NCBI GenBank assembly: GCA_044507975.1
Contig: JBIQIQ010000040.1
Span: forward strand, 1-17,436
Source: DASRWD01 sp044507975
GTDB lineage: Bacteria; Deinococcota; Deinococci; Deinococcales; Trueperaceae
DNA: 17,436 nt
Direction of reading: 5' to 3'
Part shown: piece after piece, positions 10,144 to 17,321 of the stretch
Position numbering within the stretch: the stretch's first letter is position 1
Layout of the letters: each line of letters begins with the position of its first letter
The notes under the pieces: model-generated
Told to the model about the DNA's origin: nothing
The model's input: only the letters and a program-made list of their open reading frames with translations
Database searches by the model: none
Made by a program: the position numbers and the translations under genes

Positions 10144-10162
10144 AGCCGGCGCCGCCGTCCTC
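10123..10162. repeat. Perfect 15-bp inverted repeat around the DUF2007 stop / CDF start
   Basis: GAGGACGGCGGCGCC (10123-10137) is exactly complementary to GGCGCCGCCGTCCTC (10148-10162), with a 10-nt loop (10138-10147) that contains the TAA stop of the upstream gene. In the minus-strand transcript this would form a very stable hairpin overlapping the point where CDF translation must begin. There is no T-tract after it. Confidence 0.85.
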
Positions 10163-10522
10163 GTCCTCCTCGTCCTCCGCGCTCTCGAAGCCCTCCACCG
10201 CCTCGCCGCGCCCGAGGCGCTCCATGAGATCGTCGAGCTCGACGCCCTGGTAGTCGGTGACCGTCTCCGCGATCAGGCGCATCGCGGCCTCGGCCTGCTC
10301 CTTGGGCACGAGCACGTGCGTGGCCGTGACGCTGATCGAGCCGAGGTGCGAGAAGGCGTCGGACTGCAGGTCCAGCCCCCGCACCATGACGACGAACCCC
10401 TCGTCCTCCAGGAGCGCCGCCACCATCTCGGCCAGCGGAGCCGCCGGGGCCTCGTCCACCACCGTCCACTCGTCTCCGTTGACGACGACGGTCTCGCCCT
10501 TCATGCTGCTGCCTTCTGTCAC
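10142..10522 (-). CDS. Small DUF2007-like protein
   Basis: 126 residues from GTG 10522. The core (DEWTVVDEAPAAPLAEMVA, then LLEDEGFVVMVR, then ISVTATHVLVPKEQAEAAMRLI) has the strand-helix-strand pattern of DUF2007, a small ferredoxin-like domain described as a putative prokaryotic signal-transducing protein: a helix over aligned A..LE.EG and a V-V-P...A.A.. ending. An acidic tail (AEDEEDEDGG) closes it. The function is unknown. GTG 10522 overlaps the stop of the M20 gene (GTGA) and has an ideal GGAGG at 10529-10533, 6 nt away, so I prefer it to the downstream ATG at 10504. The protein is cytoplasmic, with no signal peptide or membrane segment. Confidence 0.75.
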   Translation of the reverse strand: MTEGSSMKGETVVVNGDEWTVVDEAPAAPLAEMVAALLEDEGFVVMVRGLDLQSDAFSHLGSISVTATHVLVPKEQAEAAMRLIAETVTDYQGVELDDLMERLGRGEAVEGFESAEDEEDEDGGAG

Positions 10523-11670
10523 GAGCGTCCTCCAAGGTGATCGAGCGCGATCTCGCGGTACGCGGCGGCGGCCAGGTCGAGCTCCTCGACCCTGACGCTC
10601 TCGCGCGTGGTGTGGGCCAGCTCCTCCTCGCCCGGCCCGAAGCCGATGACGGGCCTGCCGCCAGCCGCCAGGTGGGGAGCGTCGGTGCAGAACCACCAGA
10701 CGCCCTCCTGGAGCTCGCGGCCGGCGGCGCGCAGCGCGCGGGCAGCGGCCCTCCGAACGGCATGCACGGCCACGTGCTCAGGGTCGACGAGGTAGGCGGG
10801 CGCCACGTGCGGGCGGTCCTCCTCGCCGGCCGGGGTGCTCACCTTCGAGCTGGGCACGGCGAACCCCACCCTGTCGTCGGCGGCGACGGACCTCAGGAGA
10901 GCGAGGACCTCCTCCGCCCCCTGGCCGGGCACCGTGCGCACGTCGATCGTCAGCTGGGCGCTGCCGGGGACGACGTTGGTGGTGCCGCCCGGCGCGGTGC
11001 GCAGCCCTGTGGGCGTGGCCGTGGAGCGGCCGAGGGCCTCCGAGACCGGCAGCTGGAGACCCTCCAGCGCGGCGACGTAGCTCGCGGCCCCGACCAGCGC
11101 GTTCTCCCCCAGCTCGGGCTGCGCCGCGTGCGCGATCGCGCCCGGGAAGTCGGCCACGACCTCCACCCTGCCCTTGTGTCCGAGCTTGAGCTGCAGCTTG
11201 CTAGGCTCGCCGAGCACCGCGGCGTCGTAGTCGAGGGTCCGCGCCAGGTGCATCGAGCCGCTGCCGTTGACCTCCTCCATGACCGCGCCGGCGACCACGA
11301 GCCGCCCGCGGAAACCCTCCGCGGCAGCCTCGGTGGCGCCGACCACCATGCACGCGAGGGCCGACTTCATGTCGACGCTGCCGCGGCCCCAGAGGCGGCC
11401 GCCGTCCACGACGCCAGCGAGCGGCGGGTGGGGCCACAGGGCCGGGTCGCCCGGAGCGACGGTGTCGAGGTGGCCGGTGAGCAGGAGCGTGGGGCCGTCG
11501 CCCCGGTCGATGTAGCCGATCGCGTTGCCCATCTCGTCGACGTAGGCGGCGTCGAACCCGCACGCGCTCATCGCTGCGAGGAGCACGTCGGCAGCGGCTC
11601 GCTCCTCGCCGGACGGGCTCGGCGTGCGGACGAGCTCGCGTGCGAGGTCCAGCGCGCTGATAGTTGACAT
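10519..11670 (-). CDS. M20 family metallopeptidase/deacylase (DapE/ArgE-like)
   Basis: 383 residues. Di-zinc hydrolase of the M20 family, acting on peptides or N-acyl amino acids in the cytoplasm. Visible catalytic set: TGHLDTV with H67 and D69, GRGSVDMKS with bridging D100, GAVMEEVNGSG with the general base at E132/E133, GEPS with E155, and a C-terminal AHTTRESV providing the last His. The dimerisation (lid) domain is in the middle, with GHKGRVEV and HAAQPELGENA. The specific product (succinyl-diaminopimelate, acetylornithine, LysW-lysine or a dipeptide) cannot be decided from context. ATG 11670 is chosen because TATGAT lies 7 nt upstream; the longer frame to 11796 runs past the promoter. 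It heads an operon with the DUF2007 and CDF genes. Confidence 0.9.
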   Translation of the reverse strand: MSTISALDLARELVRTPSPSGEERAAADVLLAAMSACGFDAAYVDEMGNAIGYIDRGDGPTLLLTGHLDTVAPGDPALWPHPPLAGVVDGGRLWGRGSVDMKSALACMVVGATEAAAEGFRGRLVVAGAVMEEVNGSGSMHLARTLDYDAAVLGEPSKLQLKLGHKGRVEVVADFPGAIAHAAQPELGENALVGAASYVAALEGLQLPVSEALGRSTATPTGLRTAPGGTTNVVPGSAQLTIDVRTVPGQGAEEVLALLRSVAADDRVGFAVPSSKVSTPAGEEDRPHVAPAYLVDPEHVAVHAVRRAAARALRAAGRELQEGVWWFCTDAPHLAAGGRPVIGFGPGEEELAHTTRESVRVEELDLAAAAYREIALDHLGGRS

Positions 11671-11677
11671 CCCAGGC

Positions 11678-11683
11678 ATCATA
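11678..11683 (-). promoter_or_regulatory. -10 box for the leaderless M20 operon
   Basis: TATGAT on the minus strand, 7 nt before ATG 11670, the same geometry as prfA. Two further in-frame ATGs (11679 and 11682) overlap the box itself and are unlikely starts. Confidence 0.55.
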
Positions 11684-11720
11684 CGTGGGATCCCCCGCTC
11701 GCCCCGGACGAGCTCCGCCG

Positions 11721-11726
11721 TATGCT
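11721..11726 (+). promoter_or_regulatory. -10 box for the zinc-finger membrane protein gene
   Basis: TATGCT lies 10 nt before ATG 11737, predicting a leader of only a few bases. The in-frame ATG at 11722 is part of the box, so 11737 is the better start. It is back to back with the M20 promoter. Confidence 0.4.
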
Positions 11727-11736
11727 CGGCCTGCCT

Positions 11737-12564
11737 ATGGAACTGTCGACGCACGCGAGCTCCGGCGGAGCCTGGGCCTGCGCGGAGTGCGGCCACGCCA
11801 ACCGCGCTCGGCCCGGCTTGTCGGGCCTCACCTGCGAGGCGTGCGGGGTCGCGAGCCGCGGATCGTCCGACCCGCCGCTAGACCTGCCGGCGCGGCCCAG
11901 CCTGGCAGAGGTGCCGAGCTTCTGGTACGCACTGGGCTGGCTGGCGCTGCTGGTTTTGGGAAGCGTGCTCCTGTTCTCCGACGGCACGCGCGCGACGCTG
12001 GGCCTCGGGCGCCAGTGGGTCGCCCTGGAGATGCTGGCCGCTGCGTACGCTGCCGGGTCGTCGCTGCTGGCGGCGGTGTGGGACAGATGGTTCAACCAGT
12101 TCGAGCTGGTCGTGCCGGAGCGAGCGGCGACCGGCGAGCGCTTCGCCGCCGAGGTGAGGCTGGTGCCGTACGCCCGCCTGGAGCGCGTGTCGGTCAACCT
12201 CGCCCTGGTCGACCGGTTCTACGAGCGCTCCGGCGAGAGCGGGGTGGCGCTGCGCTCCCGCACGCTCGCCTCCTACCGGCTGCTCGCGGGCGGGAGGCTG
12301 GCGGGGCGCCGCCAGGCAGCCTTCGAGGCGCGGTTCGACGCGCCGTTCCCCGCCACCCCCCACACCGACGTGCGGGCCGAGATCACCGCCGACGTGCTCG
12401 GGGTCCTCGGGAGCGTCGTGCCCGCCCTCCGCTGGAACGCCGCCAACCTCCGCGAGCACGGCGGTTTCGTCGTGGAGGCCAGGGTGCGGGTCGGCTGGCT
12501 GCCGCGCCGCCTGGTGAAGCGGGTCTTCGTCTACCACCTGGGCGACCAGATACACGTGGGCTGA
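11737..12564 (+). CDS. Zinc-finger, two-TM hypothetical protein
   Basis: 275 residues, not recognised as a named family. Residues 13-36 form a four-cysteine zinc site, W-A-C-A-E-C-x3-N ... CEAC (C15, C18, C33, C36), laid out like a RanBP2-type finger but with a longer spacer between Asn and the third Cys. Two hydrophobic helices follow at about 62-80 (FWYALGWLALLVLGSVLLF) and 94-115. The C-terminal 150 residues are predicted beta-rich (FELVVPERAATGERFAAEV, RVSVNLALVDRFYE, RQAAFEARFDAPFP), with a pattern reminiscent of an arrestin-like sandwich; this is a weak by-eye impression. Both the zinc finger and the C-terminal domain would face the same side of the membrane, probably the cytoplasm. It is monocistronic and convergent with the ATL gene. 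Confidence 0.75.
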   Translation: MELSTHASSGGAWACAECGHANRARPGLSGLTCEACGVASRGSSDPPLDLPARPSLAEVPSFWYALGWLALLVLGSVLLFSDGTRATLGLGRQWVALEMLAAAYAAGSSLLAAVWDRWFNQFELVVPERAATGERFAAEVRLVPYARLERVSVNLALVDRFYERSGESGVALRSRTLASYRLLAGGRLAGRRQAAFEARFDAPFPATPHTDVRAEITADVLGVLGSVVPALRWNAANLREHGGFVVEARVRVGWLPRRLVKRVFVYHLGDQIHVG

Positions 12565-12585
12565 CCGGGGCGCCCGCGCGGCCGA

Positions 12586-12921
12586 TCAGTCGGGCAGTTC
12601 GGGCCGCCACCGATGAGCGCGCATGTCGACCTTCTCTCCCTCGACCCCGTCCCCGCCCGCGAACGCCACGCCCTCGGCGCGGAGCAGGGCGACCTGCAGC
12701 TCGCCGTGCCCGACCTTGTAGGTGGAGATGCCGCCGGCGGCGTTCACCACCCTGTGCCAGGGAACGTCGCCGTCTTCGTCGGTGAGGCCGAACAGCACGG
12801 CTCCCACCTGCCTGGCGGAGTGCGGCGCGCCGACCATCTCAGCGACCTGGCCGTAGCTCACGACCTTGCCATGGGGCACGGCCCTCACGACCTCGAGCAC
12901 CTGCTCCCTGAACGTGGCCAC
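12586..12921 (-). CDS. Alkyltransferase-like protein (ATL)
   Basis: 111 residues, homologous to the C-terminal DNA-binding domain of O6-alkylguanine-DNA alkyltransferase. The helix-turn-helix region reads VVSYGQVAEMVGAPHSARQVG and contains the arginine finger. The active-site motif is PWHRV at 54-58: Trp replaces the acceptor cysteine of PCHRV, the mark of ATL proteins. These bind and flip O6-alkylguanine without repairing it, and hand the lesion to nucleotide-excision repair. The flanking VNAAGGIST and the C-terminal LLRAEGV fit the family. The start is GTG 12921, with TATCTT 5 nt upstream; the frame continues upstream only as an antisense shadow of miaB. It is transcribed divergently from miaB. 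Confidence 0.93.
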   Translation of the reverse strand: MATFREQVLEVVRAVPHGKVVSYGQVAEMVGAPHSARQVGAVLFGLTDEDGDVPWHRVVNAAGGISTYKVGHGELQVALLRAEGVAFAGGDGVEGEKVDMRAHRWRPELPD

Positions 12922-12926
12922 GCCGC

Positions 12927-12932
12927 AAGATA
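12927..12932 (-). promoter_or_regulatory. -10 box for the leaderless ATL gene
   Basis: TATCTT on the minus strand, 5 nt before GTG 12921. There is no ribosome-binding site upstream, consistent with a leaderless mRNA. The spacing is at the short end. Confidence 0.45.
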
Positions 12933-12951
12933 AGGCCGCCGGGCGCCGCCT

Positions 12952-12960
12952 TGCTAGAAT
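12952..12960 (+). promoter_or_regulatory. Extended -10 promoter of miaB
   Basis: TGCTAGAAT (TG-n-TANNNT) gives a predicted start near 12967 and a short leader carrying GGAGGG at 12973-12978, which sets the TTG start at 12982. Confidence 0.55.
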
Positions 12961-12981
12961 CGGCAGCCTGCTGGAGGGACA

Positions 12982-14325
12982 TTGAGAGCGTCGATCGTCA
13001 CCTACGGGTGCCAGATGAACGAGTACGACACCCACACCATCGCCTCCGAGCTGGTGGCTGGCGGGCACATGCTCGTCGACGACCCGCAGGACGCCGAGCT
13101 CGTGCTGCTCAACACCTGCGCCGTGCGCGGCAAGCCGGTGGAGAAGGTGGTGTCGTTCCTCGGGGACCTGCGCCGGGAGCGTCGCGCCGGGCGCGACGTG
13201 AAGGTCGGCATCATGGGTTGCCTGGCGCAGCTCGACGAGGGCAAGGCGCTGGCCGAGAAGTTCGACGTCGACCTCCTGATCGGCCCGGGTGCGATCACGT
13301 CGGTCCTCCCGGCGATCGAGGAGCTCGAACGCCTCCACGAGGGCGCGCTCGTCGAGAGGCGCGGCTTCGACCCCGGCCTGCACGAGCACCTGCCGCCCCC
13401 GCCCGGCGGCCTCTCAGGCTTCCTGACGATCATGCGCGGCTGCGACCATCACTGCACCTACTGCGTCGTGCCGACGACGCGCGGGCCCGAGGTCTCGAGG
13501 CGGCCCGAGGCCGTGATCGCCGAGGCCGAGGCCATGGTCGCCGCCGGGGCATGCGAGATCACCCTGCTCGGCCAGAACGTCAACTCGTACGGCCTCGACC
13601 AGCCCGGCCTGCCGAGCTTCCCGGAGCTGCTGCGCATGGTCGCCCGCACCGGGGTGGCGCGGGTCAAGTTCACGACCAGCCACCCGATGAACTTCTCCTC
13701 CGCTTTGATCGACGCGATCGCCGAGGAGGAGGCCGTGTGCAACTACATCCACCTGCCGGTGCAGTCGGGCTCCGACAGGGTGCTCAGGCGCATGGCCCGC
13801 GAGTACCGCCGCGAGCGCTACCTCGAGATCGTGCGCGAGATACGCGCCAAGGTCGAGGGCGTGGTCATCTCGACCGACATCATCGTCGGCTTCCCTGGCG
13901 AGACGGAGGAGGACTTCGAGCAGACCCTCTCGCTCTACGACGAGGTCGGCTACGAGCAGGCGTACATGTTCATCTACTCCGCGCGCCCGGGCACCCCCGC
14001 TCACGACCACTTCGAGGACATGCCGCGCGAGGTCAAGGTCGAGCGCCTCGCCCGCCTGGTCCAGCGGCAGAAGGAGCACTCGCTCCGCGCCAACCAGGAG
14101 CTCGTCGGCAGCGAGCTGCGCGTCCTGGTCAAGGAGGTCGGCCGCGACGACCGGTACGTCGTCGGGCACTCCGACCAGAACCACACCGTGCTCGTGCCCC
14201 GCGACCAGGTCCTCGGCATGGGCCTGAAGCGGGTGCGGGTCGAGCACGCCACTCCGCACGCCCTCTACGGACGGGTGGCCACACCGGAGGCCGAGGCGTA
14301 CGTGCCGCTCGCCATGGCCACGTGA
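12982..14325 (+). CDS. miaB: tRNA-2-methylthio-N6-dimethylallyladenosine synthase
   Basis: Radical-SAM methylthiotransferase that converts i6A37 to ms2i6A37 in tRNAs reading UNN codons. 447 residues. The N-terminal UPF0004 domain carries the auxiliary [4Fe-4S] ligands C10 (YGCQMNEYD), C46 (NTCAVR) and C80 (GIMGC). The radical-SAM motif CDHHCTYC supplies C154, C158 and C161. LLGQNVNSYG is the MiaB signature; HLPVQSGSDRVLRRM and STDIIVGFPGET follow, and a TRAM RNA-binding domain ends the protein (about residues 375-440). The start is TTG 12982, a few bases after GGAGGG, and gives the expected MRASIVTYGC. The stop overlaps the GTG of the next gene (GTGA). Confidence 0.96.
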   Translation: MRASIVTYGCQMNEYDTHTIASELVAGGHMLVDDPQDAELVLLNTCAVRGKPVEKVVSFLGDLRRERRAGRDVKVGIMGCLAQLDEGKALAEKFDVDLLIGPGAITSVLPAIEELERLHEGALVERRGFDPGLHEHLPPPPGGLSGFLTIMRGCDHHCTYCVVPTTRGPEVSRRPEAVIAEAEAMVAAGACEITLLGQNVNSYGLDQPGLPSFPELLRMVARTGVARVKFTTSHPMNFSSALIDAIAEEEAVCNYIHLPVQSGSDRVLRRMAREYRRERYLEIVREIRAKVEGVVISTDIIVGFPGETEEDFEQTLSLYDEVGYEQAYMFIYSARPGTPAHDHFEDMPREVKVERLARLVQRQKEHSLRANQELVGSELRVLVKEVGRDDRYVVGHSDQNHTVLVPRDQVLGMGLKRVRVEHATPHALYGRVATPEAEAYVPLAMAT

Positions 14326-15662
14326 GCGGGGCTGGCGGCGGCACCGACGCTGCGCGAGCCTCGGCGCAGGTCGCCGTCGTCGATCGCGGCCGCGTGGCGC
14401 TCGTCCGGCGGAACGACGGCTCCCTCGGCCTGCCCGAGCTGCCGGGCTGGAACGGCGAGGCGTGGCGCTACCCCGCCGCCATCTCTTCCCTGGCTCCGGT
14501 ACCGGCGCCCCTGGCGCGGCTCGTGACCCACCTCGCGCCGCTCGTCGCCCACTACGGCGGGCGGACCCCGGTCGCGCTGGTCGAACCGCGCGAGCCGCTG
14601 GAAGCGGCCGACGCCTGGTGGACGCCGGGCGACCCGCCGCCGGCCGGCCTGTCCGCGGAGGCCGCCGCGCCCCTCACGGCGGCCCTCGGCGCCGGCACCG
14701 ACTGGCCCGCCTTCTGCCTGCCGGGCATCACGCAGACGCTCGGAGCGACGATCGCGGCGGACGACCTCCTCGCCGCGCGCGCCAGCCTGCCGCTCTCCCG
14801 AGCGGACGACGGCGCCCCCGACCAGCTCGAGCAGGTGCAGGGCTGGGGCCTCTCGAGCGTGTGGCGCAACGACGAGGTCGTCCTGAAGCTGACCAACCCG
14901 GCGTGGCCTGCGGAGGCGCGGGTCACCGCGCTCCTCGCAGAGCTGGCTCCTGCGGTCGTGCCGCGCGTGCTGAGCGTGGGTACCGTCGCGGGGGTCGGGG
15001 GGCCGTACCTCGTGCAGGCGAGGGTCGTCGACCCTCCCGACGAGGACGAGCAGGACGCTCCGCAGGTACTTGAGCGGACCCGTGGGGCGCTGCTCGCCAT
15101 GGCGGCGGTGCAGCGCGGCGCCGCGCGGTGCGAGGACGAGCTCGTCGCCGCGGGAGTGGAGCACCGCTCGCCCGCCAGGACGGCGAGCGAGCTCCCCGAC
15201 CTGTGGGCGGCGGCCGGGGCCGGGCTGAGCGCGGAGCGCCGAGCGCGGCTGCCTGAGCTCGACCGTGCCCTGCGAGCCGACCTCGGGGAGCTCGAGGCGG
15301 CGCCGCCCCTGCTCGTTCACGGTGACCTCCACCTCGGCAACGTCCTCGAGGACGATGGCGGCCGGCCCCAGGTCATCGACTGGACCGACGCCGCCTTCGC
15401 CTGGGCCGGCGTCGACCTCTGGATGCCGCTGAGCCGGACTGCGGCGACGCCCGACCAGCGCGAGGAGCTGAGCGCCGCGTACCTGGAGGCGCTGGGGCCC
15501 GAGCACGAGGTCGCGGTGCGGCTCGGGACGCGGGCCGCCGCGGCGTACCACGCGATCAGCAACATGCGGGTGGCGCGCTTCCTCCCCCGCGAGCTGGCGG
15601 GGGCCTTCTCCGGCTACGTCGCCTGGCTCGTCGACAAGGTATTCGAGGAGTACGGGCTGTGA
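14322..15662 (+). CDS. APH/choline-kinase-type phosphotransferase with an unusual N-terminal half
   Basis: 446 residues from GTG 14322 (GTGA overlap with the miaB stop; no ribosome-binding site, so translationally coupled). The C-terminal 270 residues are an aminoglycoside-phosphotransferase/choline-kinase fold. The ATP-binding lysine is probably K189 in EVVLKL, with E198 following; the Brenner motif HGDLHLGN is at 333-340 (catalytic D335, metal-binding N340), and VIDWTD at 351-356 supplies the second metal-binding Asp (D353). The residues expected for a working kinase are therefore present. Residues 1-170 match nothing I can name; QVAVVDRGRVALVRRNDGS near the start resembles the first strands of a Nudix fold, but no Nudix box follows. 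The substrate is unknown: a small-molecule or metabolite kinase is as likely as antibiotic resistance. Confidence 0.8.
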   Translation: MSGAGGGTDAARASAQVAVVDRGRVALVRRNDGSLGLPELPGWNGEAWRYPAAISSLAPVPAPLARLVTHLAPLVAHYGGRTPVALVEPREPLEAADAWWTPGDPPPAGLSAEAAAPLTAALGAGTDWPAFCLPGITQTLGATIAADDLLAARASLPLSRADDGAPDQLEQVQGWGLSSVWRNDEVVLKLTNPAWPAEARVTALLAELAPAVVPRVLSVGTVAGVGGPYLVQARVVDPPDEDEQDAPQVLERTRGALLAMAAVQRGAARCEDELVAAGVEHRSPARTASELPDLWAAAGAGLSAERRARLPELDRALRADLGELEAAPPLLVHGDLHLGNVLEDDGGRPQVIDWTDAAFAWAGVDLWMPLSRTAATPDQREELSAAYLEALGPEHEVAVRLGTRAAAAYHAISNMRVARFLPRELAGAFSGYVAWLVDKVFEEYGL

Positions 15663-16141
15663 GCCGGCCGGATCAGGCCGGGTCGGCGGCGCCTAACCTC
15701 GGCGCCGGCCCCGTGACGCGGGACTGGGCGGTCGCGGTGTTCGTGGTGTGGCGGGGCGCCGTGCTCCTCCACCGCCACCGCAAGCTCGGACTATGGCTGC
15801 CGCCCGGCGGGCACGTCGAGCCTCACGAGCTGCCGGACGACGCTGCCGTCCGGGAGGTCCTGGAGGAGACGGGCGTGAGCGCGACCCTGGTCGGCGAGCC
15901 CGCGGTGCAAGCACCCGGCCCGCGCCAGCTCGTCCGGCCTCGGGGCGTGCAGCTCGAGGACATCGGGCCTGGCCACCAGCACATCGACCTCGTGTACCTC
16001 GCGCGACCGGTGGAGCCTTACCACGGAGTCCTGAACACGGACGACGGCTTCGGCTGGTACTCGCGCGAGGAGGCCGCCGCGCTCGACCTCACCGCGGAGA
16101 TGGCGGCCTGGGTCGACCTGGCGCTGCGCGAGGCCGGCTGA
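15659..16141 (+). CDS. Nudix hydrolase
   Basis: 160 residues. The full Nudix box spans 51-73 (G51, E57, R65, E66, E69, E70, G72), preceded by LLHRHRKLGLWLPPGGH and followed by HIDLVYLARPV and a WYSREEAAALDL C-terminal helix. The LGLWLPPGGHVE form is common in small Nudix enzymes of unassigned substrate. Starting at GTG 15659, it overlaps the kinase stop (GTGA) and has AGGAG at 15646-15650, 8 nt upstream. It is the last gene of the miaB-kinase-Nudix chain and convergent with the gene at 16164. The first 20 residues are low-complexity, so a later start is possible. Confidence 0.9.
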   Translation: MSRPDQAGSAAPNLGAGPVTRDWAVAVFVVWRGAVLLHRHRKLGLWLPPGGHVEPHELPDDAAVREVLEETGVSATLVGEPAVQAPGPRQLVRPRGVQLEDIGPGHQHIDLVYLARPVEPYHGVLNTDDGFGWYSREEAAALDLTAEMAAWVDLALREAG

Positions 16142-16163
16142 GCCAGGCGCGCGGCCAGCTCCC

Positions 16164-17195
16164 TCAGCGCGGCGGCGCCGCCCGCGGGCTGTGGTCGACG
16201 CCGATCGACGCCACGCCGAACCCCTGGCCCCGGAGGTCCAGGACCTGGACGTACCAGTCGCCGCCCGTCTCCTCCACGGCGAACACGAGCAGGCTGGCGC
16301 CCAGCCAGTCGACTCCGCTCACCCACCCGTCTAACCAGACGGGCACCTCCCCGCCGTCCGGGTCCACGACCACGAGCTCGGTGCCGCCGTCCGCCGGGAC
16401 CAGCCGCACGTAGGCGTACCGGGCGTCGCCCGGCGCGGCCCTGAGCTCCGTCACCAGGGCTGGGTCCCCCACCGGCACGTGGGCTCGCGTCTCGACGTCG
16501 ACCAGCACCAGCCCCGACTCGGTAGCCACGAACAGGTCGCCGCGCCACCACCCGAGCGGCGAGCCCGCGCCCTCGAACACCAGCTCCGCGGCGCCGCTGT
16601 CCACGTCGATCAGGAAGACGCCCTCGAAGCGCGACGTGGCGAACCTGTCGCCGGAAGGCTCGACGACCGTACCGAAGCCCTCCGTCACCGACCGCGCCTC
16701 TCCCGCCTCGAGGTCGAAGCGGTAGACCTCCCAACCGCCGGAGGCCGAGGGGGTCTGCGCCAGCACCACGGACTCCCCCGCCCACGCGACCTGGAAGCCG
16801 CCGGCCGGGCGGGTCATGCCGATCGTGTACGGCAGTTCCCAGCGGGCCACCTCGCGCCCGGTGAGCACCTCGACCACGGCGAGGTACCAGCCCCACGCGT
16901 CCCAGCCGGCTTCCTCGTCGGAGTGGTCGTGAGCCACGAACGCCACGTGCCGGCCGCCCGGACCGGGTACCGGATCGTGCTCGCTGGCGTGCGGGGTGGA
17001 CGTGAGGCGGAGCTCCGAGCCGTCGCGGTAGAAGAACACCTCGCTCTGCCAGGGGCGGTCGTACGCGGTGGCAGCGGCGTCCGGCGCCCTGGTCGAGACG
17101 AAGGCGAAGCGTTGGGCGCCCGCCGCCGGCGCCAGCGCGAGCAGCACCGCGCCTGCGAGCGACGCCAGGGCCTTGCCTCTCGGGCCCATCCTCAT
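16164..17195 (-). CDS. Exported beta-propeller-like (TolB-type) hypothetical protein
   Basis: 343 residues from ATG 17195, which has AGGAGG four bases upstream. A clear signal peptide (MRMGPRGKALASLAGAVLLALAP, ending AGAQ) sends it across the membrane. The mature part shows repeating four-strand units typical of WD40/TolB-like propellers: LRLTSTPHASEHDPVPGPGG then HVAFVAHD; GWEVYRFDLEAGEARSVTEG; GVFLIDVDSGAAELVFEG; GLVLVDVETRAHVPVGD; ARYAYVRLVPADGGTELVVV. The family is recognisable only as a fold and the function is not known. No tol or pal genes are nearby. It is transcribed divergently from the tRNA gene and convergently with the Nudix gene, so probably monocistronic. Confidence 0.8.
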   Translation of the reverse strand: MRMGPRGKALASLAGAVLLALAPAAGAQRFAFVSTRAPDAAATAYDRPWQSEVFFYRDGSELRLTSTPHASEHDPVPGPGGRHVAFVAHDHSDEEAGWDAWGWYLAVVEVLTGREVARWELPYTIGMTRPAGGFQVAWAGESVVLAQTPSASGGWEVYRFDLEAGEARSVTEGFGTVVEPSGDRFATSRFEGVFLIDVDSGAAELVFEGAGSPLGWWRGDLFVATESGLVLVDVETRAHVPVGDPALVTELRAAPGDARYAYVRLVPADGGTELVVVDPDGGEVPVWLDGWVSGVDWLGASLLVFAVEETGGDWYVQVLDLRGQGFGVASIGVDHSPRAAPPR

Positions 17196-17227
17196 GGTTC
17201 CTCCTCGCGGCCAGCGCCCGGCTACCA

Positions 17228-17241
17228 GCGCCGACCGGCGC
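17228..17241 (-). other. Small hairpin in the leader of the propeller-like gene
   Basis: GCGCC (17228-17232), 4-nt loop, GGCGC (17237-17241). It lies between the candidate -10 and the ribosome-binding site of the gene starting at 17195. A chance palindrome is possible in such GC-rich DNA. Confidence 0.25.
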
Positions 17242-17256
17242 CTTGCGCCGCCCGGC

Positions 17257-17265
17257 AGACTAGCA
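17257..17265 (-). promoter_or_regulatory. Extended -10 promoter of the propeller-like gene
   Basis: TGCTAGTCT on the minus strand (TG-n-TANNNT). The predicted start near 17250 gives a leader of about 55 nt ending in AGGAGG before ATG 17195. Confidence 0.45.
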
Positions 17266-17321
17266 GCCGCTCGGCTGCCCGGGTCCTGCGCCGCACGGCA
17301 CGCTGTCGTCCCGGTCGCGCG

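Noticed and set aside
12951..14321. Long in-frame upstream extension of the kinase gene through miaB
   Set aside because: The extension overlaps miaB entirely, is Arg/Ala/Pro-rich and has no homology; GTG 14322 with GTGA overlap is the natural start.
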